A DNA stretch of 64,000 bases, taken from Palsa-147 sp963771905. Lineage in GTDB: Bacteria; Acidobacteriota; Terriglobia; Acidiferrales; UBA7541. Below, piece after piece: positions 63,978 to 64,000 of this stretch. The notes beneath the pieces are model-generated. The model saw only the letters and a program-made list of their open reading frames with translations. It ran no database searches and was not told the DNA's origin. Made by a program: the position numbers and the translations under genes. The stretch covers positions 62,001-126,000 of the forward strand of contig CAVYVI010000001.1 of NCBI GenBank assembly GCA_963771905.1, in the 5' to 3' direction. Numbering within the stretch: the first letter of the stretch is position 1; every line of letters begins with the position of its first letter.

Positions 63978-64000
63978 GCCGCGCGCGCGGCGCAGGAATT

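Overview
The window is a gene-dense chromosomal segment of about 64 kb, with roughly 55 protein genes, two tRNA genes and no insertion sequence, prophage or CRISPR array. It most likely comes from a member of the Acidobacteriota. Pointers are two adjacent secreted proteins of the VWFA-related acidobacterial type (9795-11775), a diderm envelope (Kdo synthesis, PilMNOPQ, many signal peptides) and small secreted TPR proteins. Family assignments come from reading motifs and from memory of the families, not from a database search.

Layout. 1-8.4 kb: uvrC (cut by the window edge) and a small TPR protein, then a tight minus-strand run uvrA, secreted TPR protein, two secreted proteins of unknown function and a SprT-like metallopeptidase. 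8.5-11.8 kb: deoB and the VWFA pair. 12-17.1 kb: kdsB, pyrG, kdsA, kdsD and kdsC, which are the cytoplasmic Kdo steps plus CTP supply, followed by tRNA-Gly(CCC). 17.3-24.4 kb: a UbiD-type decarboxylase and the type IV pilus alignment complex pilMNOPQ. 24.4-31.2 kb: M24 peptidase, accB, accC, thiE and two tandem amino-acid permeases. 31.3-39.1 kb: an RsbU/SpoIIE-type phosphatase, an SDR, the NAD(P)HX repair enzyme, tsaE, a large soluble protein with a class III cyclase-like C-terminus, and a selenocysteine tRNA with its own promoter. 39.2-46.3 kb: a membrane glycosyltransferase-like protein, a 53-residue basic protein with promoter and terminator, a redoxin, a VWA/MoxR pair, a Lon-substrate-binding-domain protein, a TPR protein and an acyl-CoA thioesterase.

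46.3-56.7 kb is a haem supercluster in two divergent arms: hemE-hemN-hemG on the minus strand, and a HemX/CcsA-like protein with hemA-hemC-hemD-hemB-hemL on the plus strand. It covers glutamyl-tRNA to protoporphyrin IX; only ferrochelatase is missing. 57.3-64 kb ends with a secreted protein of unknown function and a minus-strand polyamine operon: XRE-cupin regulator, potD, potA, a fused potB-potC permease and a Tat-exported FAD amine-oxidase-like enzyme.

The items most worth following up are the cyclase-like protein at 36510, the selenocysteine tRNA at 39021, the small autonomous gene at 40866 and the polyamine uptake/oxidation operon. The rest is mostly housekeeping, organised in translationally coupled operons with many 4-base start/stop overlaps.
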